This document shows positions 1 to 11,855 of a stretch of 64,000 bases of DNA, piece after piece. A model generated the notes under the pieces. The model was not told where the DNA came from, searched no databases, and worked only from the letters and a program-made list of their open reading frames with translations. The first letter of the stretch is position 1. Each line of letters begins with the position of its first letter. The DNA is from Cliona cf. orientalis (taxonomy: Eukaryota > Porifera > Demospongiae > Clionaida > Clionaidae). The DNA is taken from NCBI GenBank assembly GCA_963930775.1, contig OZ005693.1:7128006-7192005 (forward strand). The letters are read 5' to 3'. Made by a program: the position numbers and the translations under genes.

Positions 1-1
1 T

Positions 2-547
2 TGGGCAGCCTCACTGGTATGTTTCTTCGGCTTCCTTCGTTCAGGAGAAATCACTATCCCATCTGTATCCGCCTATGATGCCTCTACTCACCTAAGTCCA
101 TCAGACATATCTGCCGATGTTCCCTCGCAACCTACTGTTGTCCAGCTAAGGTTAAAACAGTCCAAGACTGACCCTTTCCGACAGGGCGTCAATATTTACT
201 TGGGTGCGACCAACAGCACACTCTGCCCAGTTACAGCACTGCTGAATTTCCTAGCAATTAGAGGACAAGCAGATGGCCCACTTTTTCATTTCCAAGATCT
301 AACACCCCTGACCAAGCAAAGATTCACAAGCAAATTTAGAAGCCTTCTGCAAAAGGTCGGAATAGACAGTTCGCAATACTCGGGCCACAGCTTTCGTATA
401 GGTGCTGCTTCAACAGCGGCTGCAAACGGAGTAGAAGACTCCCTTATCCAAACACTCGGCCGCTGGAAATCCTCTGCATACCTTATTTACGTTCGTATCC
501 CCCCCAGCAACCTTGCAGCTATTTCTAGGCAATTATGTCATAATTAA
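2..547 (+). CDS. Tyrosine recombinase, C-terminal part (5' end outside window)
   Basis: An open frame runs from the window edge to a TAA at 547, giving about 181 residues of a tyrosine recombinase (phage-integrase fold). The first catalytic Arg box is visible as FLRSGEIT near residue 12. The second box is HSFRIGAAS near residue 130, and the nucleophile Tyr lies in the last segment (GRWKSSAYLIYVR). The family cuts and rejoins DNA through a 3'-phosphotyrosine. Animal recombinases of this type belong to DIRS/Ngaro/PAT retroelements or Cryptons. The split direct repeat that follows at once favours a retroelement of the Ngaro/PAT kind. No in-frame stop interrupts the visible part. The reverse transcriptase and RNase H expected upstream are outside the window. 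Confidence 0.85.
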   Translation, partial: WAASLVCFFGFLRSGEITIPSVSAYDASTHLSPSDISADVPSQPTVVQLRLKQSKTDPFRQGVNIYLGATNSTLCPVTALLNFLAIRGQADGPLFHFQDLTPLTKQRFTSKFRSLLQKVGIDSSQYSGHSFRIGAASTAAANGVEDSLIQTLGRWKSSAYLIYVRIPPSNLAAISRQLCHN

Positions 548-676
548 CTTACCATGTGCACCCCATTTGCTTTCTATTGGCACACCCAATTCATATACAT
601 CTCATACACTACTGTAAATACATGTGTGTCATACCGTACTTATAATATAATCCTTGGTGGTGAGACTTCGTCCACT

Positions 677-953
677 GGCTGTGTCGGGAGGACATGCCTC
701 CCTAATCACCCCCAAGTATTATAGGAGCATTAGGTACATTAATCTCAAGCTTGCTAGTCCAATTCCCATTCCAGCATTAATTAGCTGGCCCCTATCATTT
801 CATGCAGCATGTAGTTACCCCCCTGTCCTTCCCGGCACGGCCAGGTTCACCCTCCAAGGAGAGTTGTGGCATGGGAGTTGGGTATTGGATAGGTTTGCTA
901 CAGCCAGTTCAGGTGCCAACTAGTTGGCACCTAATGGCTAGATGAGGGGTTAA
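677..953 (+). repeat. Split direct repeat, copy 1 (B1-like)
   Basis: This 277-bp block recurs at 1186-1462 with no difference that I can see by eye. It starts about 130 bp after the recombinase stop. In Ngaro/PAT-type elements the order after the ORFs is B1-A2-B2, and this fits B1. The short ORF reported across it is identical in both copies and is not a gene. Confidence 0.8.
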
Positions 954-1185
954 ATGAAGTTTAAGGAAGTTAAACTAAGTTAACCACGAGCGGAGTCGGC
1001 GCGCGCTATACATCTTGGCGACCATTACCTATTTATGTACACGCATGCGCAGCTGGCCATAGTTGCCTCGTGTTACAGGCTGGACGTTCAGTTGTGTGCT
1101 GCTGGTTTGCGGATCTTCTTTTACCCGCCCTGCCCTCCCTCTATTGGTACATATTCTTTCCGTCCAGATGGACGTGATTGAGCCG
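954..1185 (+). mobile_element. Spacer between split repeats (A2-like)
   Basis: This 232-bp unique spacer lies between the two identical 277-bp blocks. In a Ngaro/PAT element this position is A2, a copy of the 5' terminal A1 repeat, which would lie left of the window. That identity cannot be tested here. It contains GC-rich stretches and no credible ORF. Confidence 0.55.
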
Positions 1186-1462
1186 GGCTGTGTCGGGAGG
1201 ACATGCCTCCCTAATCACCCCCAAGTATTATAGGAGCATTAGGTACATTAATCTCAAGCTTGCTAGTCCAATTCCCATTCCAGCATTAATTAGCTGGCCC
1301 CTATCATTTCATGCAGCATGTAGTTACCCCCCTGTCCTTCCCGGCACGGCCAGGTTCACCCTCCAAGGAGAGTTGTGGCATGGGAGTTGGGTATTGGATA
1401 GGTTTGCTACAGCCAGTTCAGGTGCCAACTAGTTGGCACCTAATGGCTAGATGAGGGGTTAA
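1186..1462 (+). repeat. Split direct repeat, copy 2 (B2-like)
   Basis: This is the second copy of the 277-bp block and would be the 3' terminus of the tyrosine-recombinase element. The sequence shared with copy 1 ends after the TTAA at 1459-1462. The lack of visible divergence from copy 1 suggests a young insertion. Confidence 0.8.
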
Positions 1463-2579
1463 TTGTTTGTTGTCTATTCAAACTGATTATATTACAGAGT
1501 AGTAGGTACAGGTATAGGTTACCGAGCAAAAATTTTATGAGTGAAAACGTAATATCAAGTTGTATCATGTTGCTCTAAATATAATCTGCTCTACAGTACA
1601 TGTACTCTATCAGTATAATATTATTATAGTGCACTTGCCTGGGACACTATGGTATTACCCCCGTGTGCATAATAAAGTAATCAGGTGGCTTGGCATTTTC
1701 TCTCTTTCTCCTCGTTGAAGTCAGCTGCCTGAAGCTCGGGTGGCATGATGAGTCGTTGATGGCTTCTAGTTTTCCCATCGGACTTATATTTCTCTCTCTG
1801 TTCTAAAAAAATTACCTGATATCAGCATAGAGGCAATCTTAGCGAGTGGTGAGTATAATAATATTCATCAAAAATGCCAAAGCCTACGTTTGTTTCACCT
1901 CATAATGTTGACAAACTGTACAAATCACATCAGGTGTGCCGTGTGCTGTTTCAACCGTGTACTGCACATCTACATGTATATGACGCGTACATGTAAGTGA
2001 ATGCAAGAGCACACACTAGGCTACTAATTGTGCACATGGGGTATGTACAGAGCTCTCATTCTCTCTTTCTTGAAAACTGGCAGTCATGTTGATGTGCTCA
2101 TTGTAACGTGGTGCTTGTAGTCACACTGTCTAGGTGTAAGGGTCAAGGAACCTCATACTAGTGTCAGCTGCTATTATGTTTAGGCCGTTATCTTTACATC
2201 AATATGTATGTGCATTGTACACATTTAGCTTCCTCCATAAACCGAGGCAGTGTGGCCCGGGCTCTTTATATCGTGTGTATTTATGTCGAGCTCCTCCAGT
2301 TACAGCATGATTGAGCACTTGTTGCTCCTGTCAGCGGAGATATATGGCATGTACTGATACAGACTTGGTTTTCTGTGGCATTTTTGTGTTAGTGAATGGT
2401 CTGTATTGTGCTATATCTTTCCTCTCTTCTTAGAGCTCAGTCGGGACGAATGTGAAGGCTTGTTGTGTATGTATGTATGTAATGGCTGATTTCGGGCTGG
2501 TCAGCTTTGGATGATTTCGCTAGAGAATGTTTTCCAAAGCAGCTATGAGTACACATCTGATTTGTAGTAGGGTGGGGAC
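1463..2579. other. Gene-free stretch with repeat fragments
   Basis: No convincing exon was found. The end of a common MITE (cacttgcctgggacactat...) occurs at about 1630-1657. A block at about 2060-2160 recurs in diverged form at about 6200-6300; both end with the shared string ctaggtgtaagggtcaagga. Confidence 0.5.
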
Positions 2580-3005
2580 ATATGTGAGCGGATTTGAGAA
2601 AAGGGCCCACTTCGCGCAAAACGCGAATTTTTGGCACTTTTCAAGCTGTCACCACGCAAAAACTATAAGAGCCTTAGGCTTCTGGCTTGGTTTTTAAGCA
2701 GATCAGGCCTTCTACTAAATATATCCAACGTTAAAGAGTCCGGCTAAGCTCCTGTCCAAAGCACTGAACGCTTGAAGTGAGGCATAAAACGGCCGATTTC
2801 GAACGCGATCGATACGCGCGGGCGCCACGCCCACACCGGATGTGGGTGGGGCGCGAAATTTACAGCGAGTGTTGACTAATGACTGAAGAATGTTTGCTTC
2901 AAGTCTGAAGCTCATAGCTACTATAGTTCAGAAGTTATGCGCGATTTAAAACGAAATTTCGGAAAATGCGCGAAGTGGGCCCTTTTCTCAAATCCGCTCA
3001 CATAT
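2580..3005. mobile_element. MITE-like element with 39-bp terminal inverted repeats
   Basis: The left end (2580-2618, starting atatgtgagcggatttgaga) and the right end (2967-3005) are exact reverse complements over about 39 bp. They enclose 348 bp without a coding frame of note. A small non-autonomous DNA transposon explains this. No clear target-site duplication was recognised. Confidence 0.75.
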
Positions 3006-3503
3006 ATTAATTTGTGTGCTTACAGTTCGATCCCGGAATCAGCCATTCCTTCTTTCTCTCCCTTGAATTTGAGCCGGGGCATTGTGTAGTAGACATAATG
3101 CCTTGAGGGTCACCTGTGCATCTGCCTCCGCGTGGCGTGACCTGGGATAGGAGTTACATGTGCGTAGAAGTGTCTCCATAATCTGGTTCTAGTAGCTCCT
3201 TCACTATAGTTTGTGGTTCCGTGAAGCCAAAGGATGCACACCATCGCTGTCTCTTTTTAGTCTCGTGCCCAGCCCCCTTCATGCACGCACGAGAAAGGGT
3301 CTGGTCAAAAGGGTTGCACTTCCTTGTCCTCGAGGTACGTATATTGCGGCCCAATCAGATTGCAGAACCATGGTCACATGATATTAGTGGAATGTAATTG
3401 TGTGTGATTTATACTACACTGCTATAAGTGCATGCGCTTATTAGCCAGATTTCACAGTAACTTGATTTCAATCCTATTGCAAAATAACGAAAACCATAAA
3501 ATA
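3006..3503. other. Intergenic, with a 50-bp block shared with 10.0 kb
   Basis: No supported gene. The stretch at about 3420-3470 (containing attagccagatttcacagta) recurs almost unchanged at 10,024-10,073. In both places it lies just left of a long tandem array. Confidence 0.5.
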
Positions 3504-5405
3504 TTAGCATATTATGCAGTTATGACCATAAAGGGAAGTTGGTGAAGTAGGTCTCATAACTGGTGGAGCTGGCAGAGGAGGACGCACTGATGGAGGAAGA
3601 GAAGCAGAGTGCCACTGACCAGCTGGAGGAGGGGGACTCACTGATGGAGGAGGAGGAGTAGAGGGCCGCTGACCAGCTGGAGGAGGAAGAGGGCTTGCTG
3701 CTAGAGGAGGAGGAGCAGAGAACTGACTACCTGGAGAAGAGAGACTCATTACTGACGGAGGAGAAGCAGAAGGCCATTGACCAGCCAGAGGAGAAAGACT
3801 CGCTGCTGGAGGAGGAGGAGCAGAGGGCCACTGACCAGTCGGAGGAGGAGGACTCACTGCTGGAGGAGGAGGAGAGGGCCACTGACCAGCTGGTGGAGGG
3901 GGACTCACTGATGGAGGAGGAGTAGAGGGCCGCTGACCAGCTGGAGGAGGAGGAGCAGATGGCCACTGACTAGCCGAAGGAGGAGGACTCGCTGCTGGAG
4001 GAGGAGGAGAGGGCCACTGACCAGTCGGAGGAGAAGGACTCACTGCTAGAGGAGGAGGAGCAGAGAACTGACTACCTGGAGAAGAGAGACTCATTACTGA
4101 CGGAGGAGAAGCAGAAGACCATTGACCAGCCAGAGGAGAAAGACTCGCTGCTGGAGGAGGAGGAGCAGAGGGCCACTGACCAGTCGGAGGAGGAGGACTC
4201 ACTGCTGGAGGAGGAGGAGAGGGCCACTGACCAGCTGGTGGAGGGGGACTCACTGATGGAGGAGGAGTAGAGGGCCGCTGACCAGCTGGAGGAGGAGGAG
4301 CAGATGGCCACTGACTAGCCGAAGGAGGAGGACTCGCTGCTGGAGGAGGAGGAGAGGGCCACTGACCAGTCGGAGGAGAAGGACTCACTGCTAGAGGAGG
4401 AGGAGCAGAGAACTGACTACCTGGAGAAGAGAGACTCATTACTGACGGAGGAGAAGCAGAAGACCATTGACCAGCCAGAGGAGAAAGACTCGCTGCTGGA
4501 GGAGGAGGAGCAGAGGGCCACTGACCAGTCGGAGGAGGAGGACTCACTGCTGGAGGGGGAGGAGAGGGCCACTGACCAGCTGAAGGAGGGGGACTCACTG
4601 CTGGAGGAGGAGGAGGAGGAGAGGGCCACTGACCAGCCGGAGGAGGAGGACTCGCTGCTGGAGGAGGAGGAGAGGGCCACTGACCAGTCGGAGGAGAAGG
4701 ACTCGCTGCTGGAGGAGGAGCAGAGGGCCACTGACCAGCCGGAGGAGAAGGACTCACTGCTGGAGGAGGAGCAGATGGCCATTGACCAGCCGGAGGAGGA
4801 GGACTCGCTGCTGGAGGAGGAGGAGAGGGCCACTGACCAGTCGGAAAAGAAGGACTCGCTGCTGGAGGAGGAGCAGAGGGCCACTGACCAGCCGGAGGAG
4901 AAGGACTCACTGCTGGAGGAGGAGCAGATGGCCATTGACCAGCCGGAGGAGGAGGACTCGCTGCTGGAGGAGGAGGAGAGGGCCACTGACCAGTCGGAGG
5001 AGAAGGACTCACTGCTGGAGGAGGAGCAGAGGGCCACTGACCAGCCGGAGGAGAAGGACTCACTGCTGGAGGAGGAGCAGAGGGCCACTGACTAGCCGGA
5101 GGAGAAGGACTCACTGCTGGAGGAGGAGGAGCAGAGGGTCGCTGACCAGCCAGAGGCGGAGGACTCACTGCTGGAGGAGGAGGAGCAGATGGCCATTGAC
5201 CAGCCAGAGGGGGATGACTCGCTGCTGGAGGAGGAGGAGAGGGCCACTGACCAGCCGGAGGAGGAGCAGAGGGTCGCTGACCAGCCAGAGGCGGAGGACT
5301 CACTGCTGGAGGAGGAGGAGCAGATGGCCACTGACCAGCCGGAGGAGAAAGACTCACTGCTGGAGGAGGAGGAGAGGGCCACTGACCAGTCGGAGGAGGA
5401 ACTGA
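3504..5405. repeat. Purine-rich 51-bp minisatellite with 345-bp higher-order repeats
   Basis: About 1.9 kb is built from units of about 51 bp (variants differ by 3 or 6 bp) with GGA/GAG/CTG triplets. Three segments near 3.7, 4.07 and 4.42 kb repeat at an offset of exactly 345 bp. The minus strand has an uninterrupted 617-codon frame (5357-3504) of Pro-rich units, PPPAVSPSPPAGQWPSA-like. The plus strand reads Glu-rich units (EEEERATDQSEEKDSLL) but is broken by several TAG codons. All length variants are multiples of three, which can follow from the unit itself. A consensus-like donor (CAAG|GTGAGT) sits at 5415/5416 on the plus strand. Whether either frame is translated cannot be decided here. 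Confidence 0.8.
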
Positions 5406-6518
5406 TTGAGCGACAAGGTGAGTTTGTGATTTCTGTGTTGGGAGAAATAAAAATGTTACTGTTGATCCTCTAGAGATTGCTCTTTGTCATTTGCACTTAC
5501 CTGAGATGTTCTTTTTCCTTTTTTTGTCTTATATGGCTGGTATCGCTGGCCTATAAAGTATTAGTGAGTAATGACTATACATAGTGAAGCATGCAGCCTA
5601 TAGCGTATACATGTAACTAGTACCTCTAAGACCAAGCTGCTGTTGAAGCCGCTGTAGGTGCTGCACATCTCTCTCCCTTTCTTGCAGCTCATCTGCAACA
5701 TACCCTGCAAGTCAGACTAGAGGATAAACTTTTCAAGGTAGTATTGTATCCTTACTTGATAAATGCTGTCCCATTTTCCCAGTAATGTGAATGAGACTTT
5801 GGTAGCTGTCAGGGGGTATTTATATAGGCGCCTAGGCACTGCAAGAAAGTAGCATGCTGCTGCTTGCTCTCTGTCTAATGAAGAAAGCTTTCCCCACAGC
5901 TTTGAGGCATGCTGCTGCCTGCTCTCTGTCTTATTGAAGATTGTGGTGAGAGCATTTCTCACAGCTTTGAGGTGGTAATCTCTATTCACTGGACTGGACT
6001 TGGATTCACCTTTAACCCCCATAAAACCTGTGATTTTGCACAGATTGGCAGTCCTAGAATGCGGTCATGCCCTGGGTTCCGTTCAGTTTGGGTTTGGGTG
6101 TACTGTAGCTGTGCTTAGGTTACAGATTTGAGACTCATTCTTGTTACACCAACACTGGCAGAACGAGAATGAGTGTAGTATGATTTCACGGATATACCTT
6201 CCCTCTTTGTCTCTAAAACTGGTGGTCATATTGATGTGTTTGATTGTAGCATGGTGCCTGTAGTCACATTGTCTAGGTGTAAGGGTCAAGGAAGGTCATA
6301 CTTTCCTCTCTTTTATGAGAATACGATGAAGTGCTTCATATGTACTACTATTTATGACAGAGTGTATCACTGAACAGCAAAGCAGTTCCAGGTCGACAGA
6401 GCACTCTTATCCCCTTCAATTAGAAATCATCGCAGTTAGCCACCCAATGATCCTGATTTTCCAGAATATTTTTACTCCTGATAGTTGTAATTTTGAGTTG
6501 TCCCTGCTATGTTACTGG
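5406..6518. other. Gene-free stretch with a local duplication
   Basis: No supported exon. A unit of about 60 bp is tandemly duplicated at roughly 5850-5975 (catgctgctgcttgctctct / catgctgctgcctgctctct). The copy of the 2.1-kb repeat lies at about 6200-6300. Confidence 0.5.
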
Positions 6519-6702
6519 TACAGTAAATCGCGAATATTTGGTGTCACAACCATTCCGTGCAATAATACATAATTTTCGGATAAACAGCTCTGTACCGCCA
6601 TATCTTTAATATTGCATATTATGTATTTTTTCGCGTTTTATTTTCGCACAAGCCTGTCTGTCCAAAAATATTTTAACAACAAAATATTCGCGATTTACTG
6701 TA
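6519..6702. mobile_element. 184-bp MITE with TA-ended inverted repeats
   Basis: The left end tacagtaaatcgcgaatatt (6519) is mirrored at the right end (about 6682-6702, ttcgcgatttactgta). The termini start and finish with TA, as in Tc1/mariner-type MITEs that duplicate TA. Confidence 0.75.
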
Positions 6703-7129
6703 TGTGATTAATTTTTCGGGTACGCCACCCTGATGAGCTGCAATAACAGCGAAACAGAACACATGTTCTGTCGGTGGTTCCCACTATTCCACTGCAGGTA
6801 TTGCAACTGGTGTTTTATTATAAAAGACTCCACTGAAACTTATGTTCAAAAAAAGTGAGTCGGACTTCTTTAGAGCAGAGAACTACTAAAACCTGATCAG
6901 AGTTTCATCCAGAAAAAAATTTTGGGGGAGAAGTAGGTGTGGCAGTTTCACGCACCGTGACCCCTCCCCCAATTAAGAATTGATATGGATTAATGATTGT
7001 GTTTTCTGATGTCACTGAGGTATTGCATAGTTTTATCTAGTGCTCTTAAATAATTGAGTCATGAAGTAGGAGACTATACTGATCACTTGCAATGCGACGC
7101 AAAAATATACACGCTCCCCCTTCCCCCCC

Positions 7130-7228
7130 ACCATGCACCTCTCTTTCTCTCTGTCTCTCTCTCTTTCTCTCCTTTTCCTCTTTTCTTCGTTCTCTCTTTC
7201 TTTTTTTGGGGAGGGGGGGGGGGAAGCT

Positions 7229-7260
<32 letters not shown>
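7130..7260. repeat. CT-rich tract followed by poly-G and poly-C runs
   Basis: A C/T-rich tract leads into a G run near 7206-7222 and a long C run (about 7231-7259). The G and C runs could pair as a hairpin. Homopolymer length here is the least reliable part of the sequence. Confidence 0.7.
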
Positions 7261-7261
<1 letters not shown>

Positions 7262-8067
7262 ATGAAACCCTGCTGATTGTATTGCAGGCTTCAGCAACAC
7301 TGCACTGTATTCATCAAGTAAACAATAACACAAATTTCATGCATCCTTGAAACTGAGCATATTGTGGGTCCCTAGCTGTCTCTACACCCTATATGAAATC
7401 TTATGCATGTAATCTTGTTATGTTACTAGCATTTGCATGCACATTGACCCAAACATGCGTGTAATATCAGTGGCGTGTCCACTTTTTGTATCATGACCTT
7501 TTCAAAAATTCCCATAATTACTATGCTACCACGAAATTTTCCTGCTATACAGTAGTGAAGCTGGCAGATTTAGACCAGCAGTGGAGGCTATGGATGGCAA
7601 TCACTACTATGATTTTTATGGTTGCTTGTAAAAATTTCCGTCCATGTCACAAAAAACCACAAAAGCTAACTAAGCTAATTCAAAATTAGCATCCCTTAAA
7701 ATATGATACATACTGTGTAGAAAACGTGCATCTGTCTTTGAACTACGACAAAGCAAGTACATGCACAGGGAGAGAGAGGTAGAGCAACTACACATACAAT
7801 GTATCTTATTGTCCTAAACTGAATCTCAAGGGAAGTTCAGCCTCAGCGATGATGTTTGGGGATGGGGATATGGATGCATCAGTTGGATGTCAAAATATAT
7901 TCATAGTTGATGGCGGAAGAGCAACTGGGACCACATGCACCCACCTCCACAGTGTACAAGAATGGGTACAGGTTCTATGGAATAAAATGTGATAACAGAC
8001 TCACAGATAGAAATACTGTAACCATAATTTATAGATCTTCTGTTTTTCAGTCTGTCAGTGAGCCTGC

Positions 8068-8109
<42 letters not shown>

Positions 8110-9313
8110 GCCAGTGCTGCTGATGAGGCCTGGTATTGGCCGAAACCAGAGGTATACGTACATGTATGTAGTTCAAATCTGTTGGTGTGGAGTACATGTA
8201 CCTCTGGTCCAGCACATGCTACTACATCAATGTATATGTATATATAGTGCACTGGTAGTTGCAACGTGCATGTTTTGCCCTGTTGCATGTTACTATTTGT
8301 ATGCATGTATTTTTTTCAAAGACAAGTCCCCAGATTGTACTTTGAGTTCTCTCATAATGGTGATACCATTTAGATTACGTTCATCATCTTTTAAACCATT
8401 ATGTGGATCTGGGTCAGTTACTATTACCCTTGCATTCTTTCTTCATTCCCGCCTGTTTGACTCAACACCACGGTTTCATACAGGATCTTTGTTAGGGGAG
8501 GAAACAATGTATTGGTGCTTCAGTAAAGCACAGGGCATCTAGGGGAGTTTGGTGTGGAGGTGTCTAATGGAGAATTGGGTGCGTGTGGTCAACCATGCGA
8601 GGTAGAATCAGGTGCTACTCATTGCAGAAAACCACTTTCCAAGCAGGTAAAGCTAAACGTGCATATATACTCAAAGTTAATTGGTGAAAGTCACACCTAC
8701 CATCCTCCCACTCGTGCTCATTGCAGACGTGTCTGTGGGTGTGTCGTGTATGTATGTGTGTAGCTGCTTTAATTGTGGTCCTTTTCTATGGTAATTATGA
8801 GGTACTGCGCCGGCACTTAATGCCTACGATCATTTTTTTGAATACTTACTTGTGCCTGTATAGTTTTATTTCAGTTTGTACTCTGAGTAACTGTAGTCAC
8901 ATGAACCAAGCCAGCACTGTAGCTAGTGTGAGTCCTTCAGTATACTATTTTTTTAATGTATGCACTAATATTACATATACAGGTGAATTTTCAGTGTGAT
9001 CATGTGGCTGTTTCTACTGTATCAACTCAGTTTCTAGATATACAATATGTGTCAGTTGCATTTCAGTTGAATGACTGTTTGATGCAGATAGCCTGCAGGG
9101 TAGGAGAACATGTCCTCGTCGTCCAGGCCGGGGCCAATCATATCATAACTAGCATTTAGCCCACGATGAAGCATACATGGAACAGTAAGTGTATGCCTAA
9201 CAAAAAATGTATCACCTCAATGTATATCCTAATATCATAATAATGGAATAATGGGCGCAAAGTGCTCCAGTAGTTTTGAGTGTTGCTTGTAATTACCTCT
9301 TTAACATGTACTC

Positions 9314-9394
<81 letters not shown>

Positions 9395-9911
9395 ATACTT
9401 GTGCCTCATATTTTTTGATTAAGGTCCATGCATACATGCAGCCACAGGTCAGAGGGACATTAACTGCTGGCAATGTCATCAGTGCTGTTTTGGAACAAAT
9501 GATGTGGATTTACCTCACATCAAACTCTAATAGCTGCGCCAGGTGCTCCAGCAAGATTTTGTTTGCCCAGTTCTAGTAAGTATGTTAGATGTGTACAATG
9601 TGTGTGTGTGTGTGCGCGCACATATGAGAGTGTGCATATACCATGATAGTGTACTCAGCATACTTGTGGTCAACACACAAACAGCTGACTGCATGTACAT
9701 TTTTGCATTTCCATAAAAGGAAGTAGAGTAAATAGCCAGTATGTGTGCAGTGCCAGGATGTATTATGGTCATTATCATGCAATTATTTCTCATCCAAGAG
9801 GGAACAGCAGTCTATCTAGAAAATTAATGATTGTTTGTGAGTTAATATCTCTTTTTTTCCCTCTCTCTATTTCTCTCTCTCTTTTCTCTCTCCCCCTCTC
9901 CTCTCACTCTG

Positions 9912-9945
<34 letters not shown>

Positions 9946-10023
9946 CAGCCGGACAACCTTTTCTGTGGCTAAAGGTCCGTCAGACCCAGCCCCTGGGTGT
10001 GATGGACATGTATAAACCACTCC
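7261..10023. other. Gene-poor stretch with microsatellites
   Basis: No supported exon in 2.7 kb. Microsatellites are (CT)n at 8071-8106, (GTCT)n/(CT)n/(CA)n at about 9313-9395, CT-rich at 9850-9905 and (CA)n at about 9912-9944. ORFs across these tracts are low-complexity artefacts. Confidence 0.55.
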
Positions 10024-10203
10024 CGCTATAAGTGCATGCACTTATTAGCCAGATTTCACAGTAACTTGATTTCAGCAAAATGACGGTGGAGACCTTCTAG
10101 ATCTTTTTTGCTTACTACGTGGTGCTTCAGATTCTGGAGACGATGGTGGAGATGCGCGAGGTCTTGAGGGCAGGTCCTCTGGACGTGGAGAGAGCGACAA
10201 AGC

Positions 10204-11640
10204 CATCATGTGGAACGCTGTGAAAGTGGCTTGCTGGTCCACGACAGCCACAGACTGCAGCCACAGAACCATCACCATGCTACTTATCCTAGTGGAAGTA
10301 CCTGTCAACATGGCTCGTTGATGCACGATAGTCACAGACTGCAGCCACAGAGCCATCACTATGTAACTTATTGTGGTGGAAGTACTTGTGAAATTGGCTT
10401 GGCAGTCCACGACAGTCACAGACTGAAGACACAGAGCTATCTCCATGCTACTTATCCTGGTGGAAGTACCTGTGAATGTGGCTTGTCGGTCTACGACAGC
10501 CACAGACTAAAGGCACAGAGCTACGTCCATGCTACTTATCTCAGTGGAAGTATCTGTATAAGTGGCTTGTTGGTCCACACAGGTACAAACTGCAGCCACA
10601 GAGCCATCACCATGCTACTTATCCTAGTGGAAGTACCTGTGAAAGTGGCTTGTCGGTCCACGACAATCACAGACTGCAGCCACAGAGCCATCACCATGCT
10701 ACTTATCCTAGTGGAAGTACCTGTGAAAGTGGCTTGTCGGTCCACGACAGTCACAGACTGCAGCCACAGAGCCATCATCATGCAACTTATTGTGGTGGTA
10801 GTACTTGTGAAATTGGCTTGTCAGTCCACGACAGTCACAGACTGAAGACACAGAGCTATGTCCATGCTACTTATCCTAGTGGAAGTACCTGTGAAAGTGG
10901 CTTGTCGGTCCACGACAGTCACAGACTGCAGCCACAGAGCCATCATCATGCAACTTGTTATGGTGGAAGTACCTGTAAACGTGGGCTCGTCGGTGCACGA
11001 TAGTCACAGACTGCAGCCACAGAGCCATCACCATGTAACTTATTGTGGTGGTAGTACTTGTGAAATTGGCTTGTCAGTCCACGACAGTCACAGACTGAAG
11101 ACACAGAGCTATCTCCATGCTACTTATCCTGGTGGAAGTATCTGTGAATGTAGCTTGTCAGTTCACGACAGCCACAGACTGAAGGCACAGAGCTATCTCC
11201 ATGCAACTTATTCTGGTGGAAGTGTCTATAAAAGTGGCTTGTCAGTCCACGACAACCACAGACTGAAGGAACATGCAGGGCTATCTCTATCCAGGTGGCA
11301 GTATCTGTGAATGTGGCTTGTCGGCCATGACAGCCACAGAGTGAAGGCACAGAGCTAGCTTCATGCTTGTTATCTCAGTGGAAGTATCTGTAAAAGTGGC
11401 TTGTCGGTCCACGACAGCCACAGACTGAAGGCACAGAGCTATCTCCATGCTACTTGTCCTGGTGGAAGTATCTGTGAATGTCCACAACAGCCACAGACTG
11501 AAGGCACAGAGCTATCTCCATGCTACTTATTCTGGTGGAAGTATCTGTGAAAGTGGCTTGTCGGTCCATACAGTTATCTATAAAAGTGGCTTGTCAGTTC
11601 ACGACAGCCACAGACTGAAGGCATAGAGTTATCTCCAGGC
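10204..11640 (+). repeat. 84-bp satellite array, about 17 units
   Basis: The period is 84 bp (28 codons). A unit reads like ccacagagccatcaccatgc, then a ctacttatcc segment, a ggtggaagta segment and a gtccacgaca segment. Units differ by a few substitutions and some are shortened. Because 84 is a multiple of three, several frames on both strands stay open (for example units reading GLSVHDSHRLQPQSHHHATY or MALWLQSVTVVDRQATFTGT). This alone does not show coding. Diverged units recur at 14.5, 15.0-15.5 and 15.74-16.1 kb, and in reverse orientation at about 16.2 and 18.3 kb. Confidence 0.85.
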
Positions 11641-11855
11641 TACTTCTATCTATTCTACTAGAGTACTAGAGTGAATGGAAGTCTACTAAACCCTGTGCTA
11701 CACACCCTCCATTGCACATGCATTATCTGCTCGCCAAATCACTGATCGCATTGTGGCACCGACGACCTGCCGGGAAAAAGAAAATAAATCATGTGAGAAT
11801 GATGTTGGCGATCTGACTGTATCATGACAATGTATTCAAATATAGTTCACATAAC

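Noticed and set aside
654..1432. Two short ORFs with identical protein
   Set aside because: Both lie wholly in the split direct repeat of the retroelement and start in its flank; identity reflects the repeat.
3154..3354. 66-codon minus-strand ORF
   Set aside because: No splice partners or recognisable family; kept as unsupported.
4782..5405. 207-codon Arg-rich plus-strand ORF
   Set aside because: A third frame of the purine-rich minisatellite; low-complexity by construction.
7046..7350. ORFs across poly-G/C and CT tracts
   Set aside because: Composition artefact on both strands.
8067..8306. ORFs ending or beginning in (RE)n or (SL)n
   Set aside because: Translation of the CT microsatellite at 8071-8106.
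10204..11640. Possible CRISPR-like array
   Set aside because: Units are adjacent without unique spacers, diverge gradually, and the genome is eukaryotic; it is a satellite.
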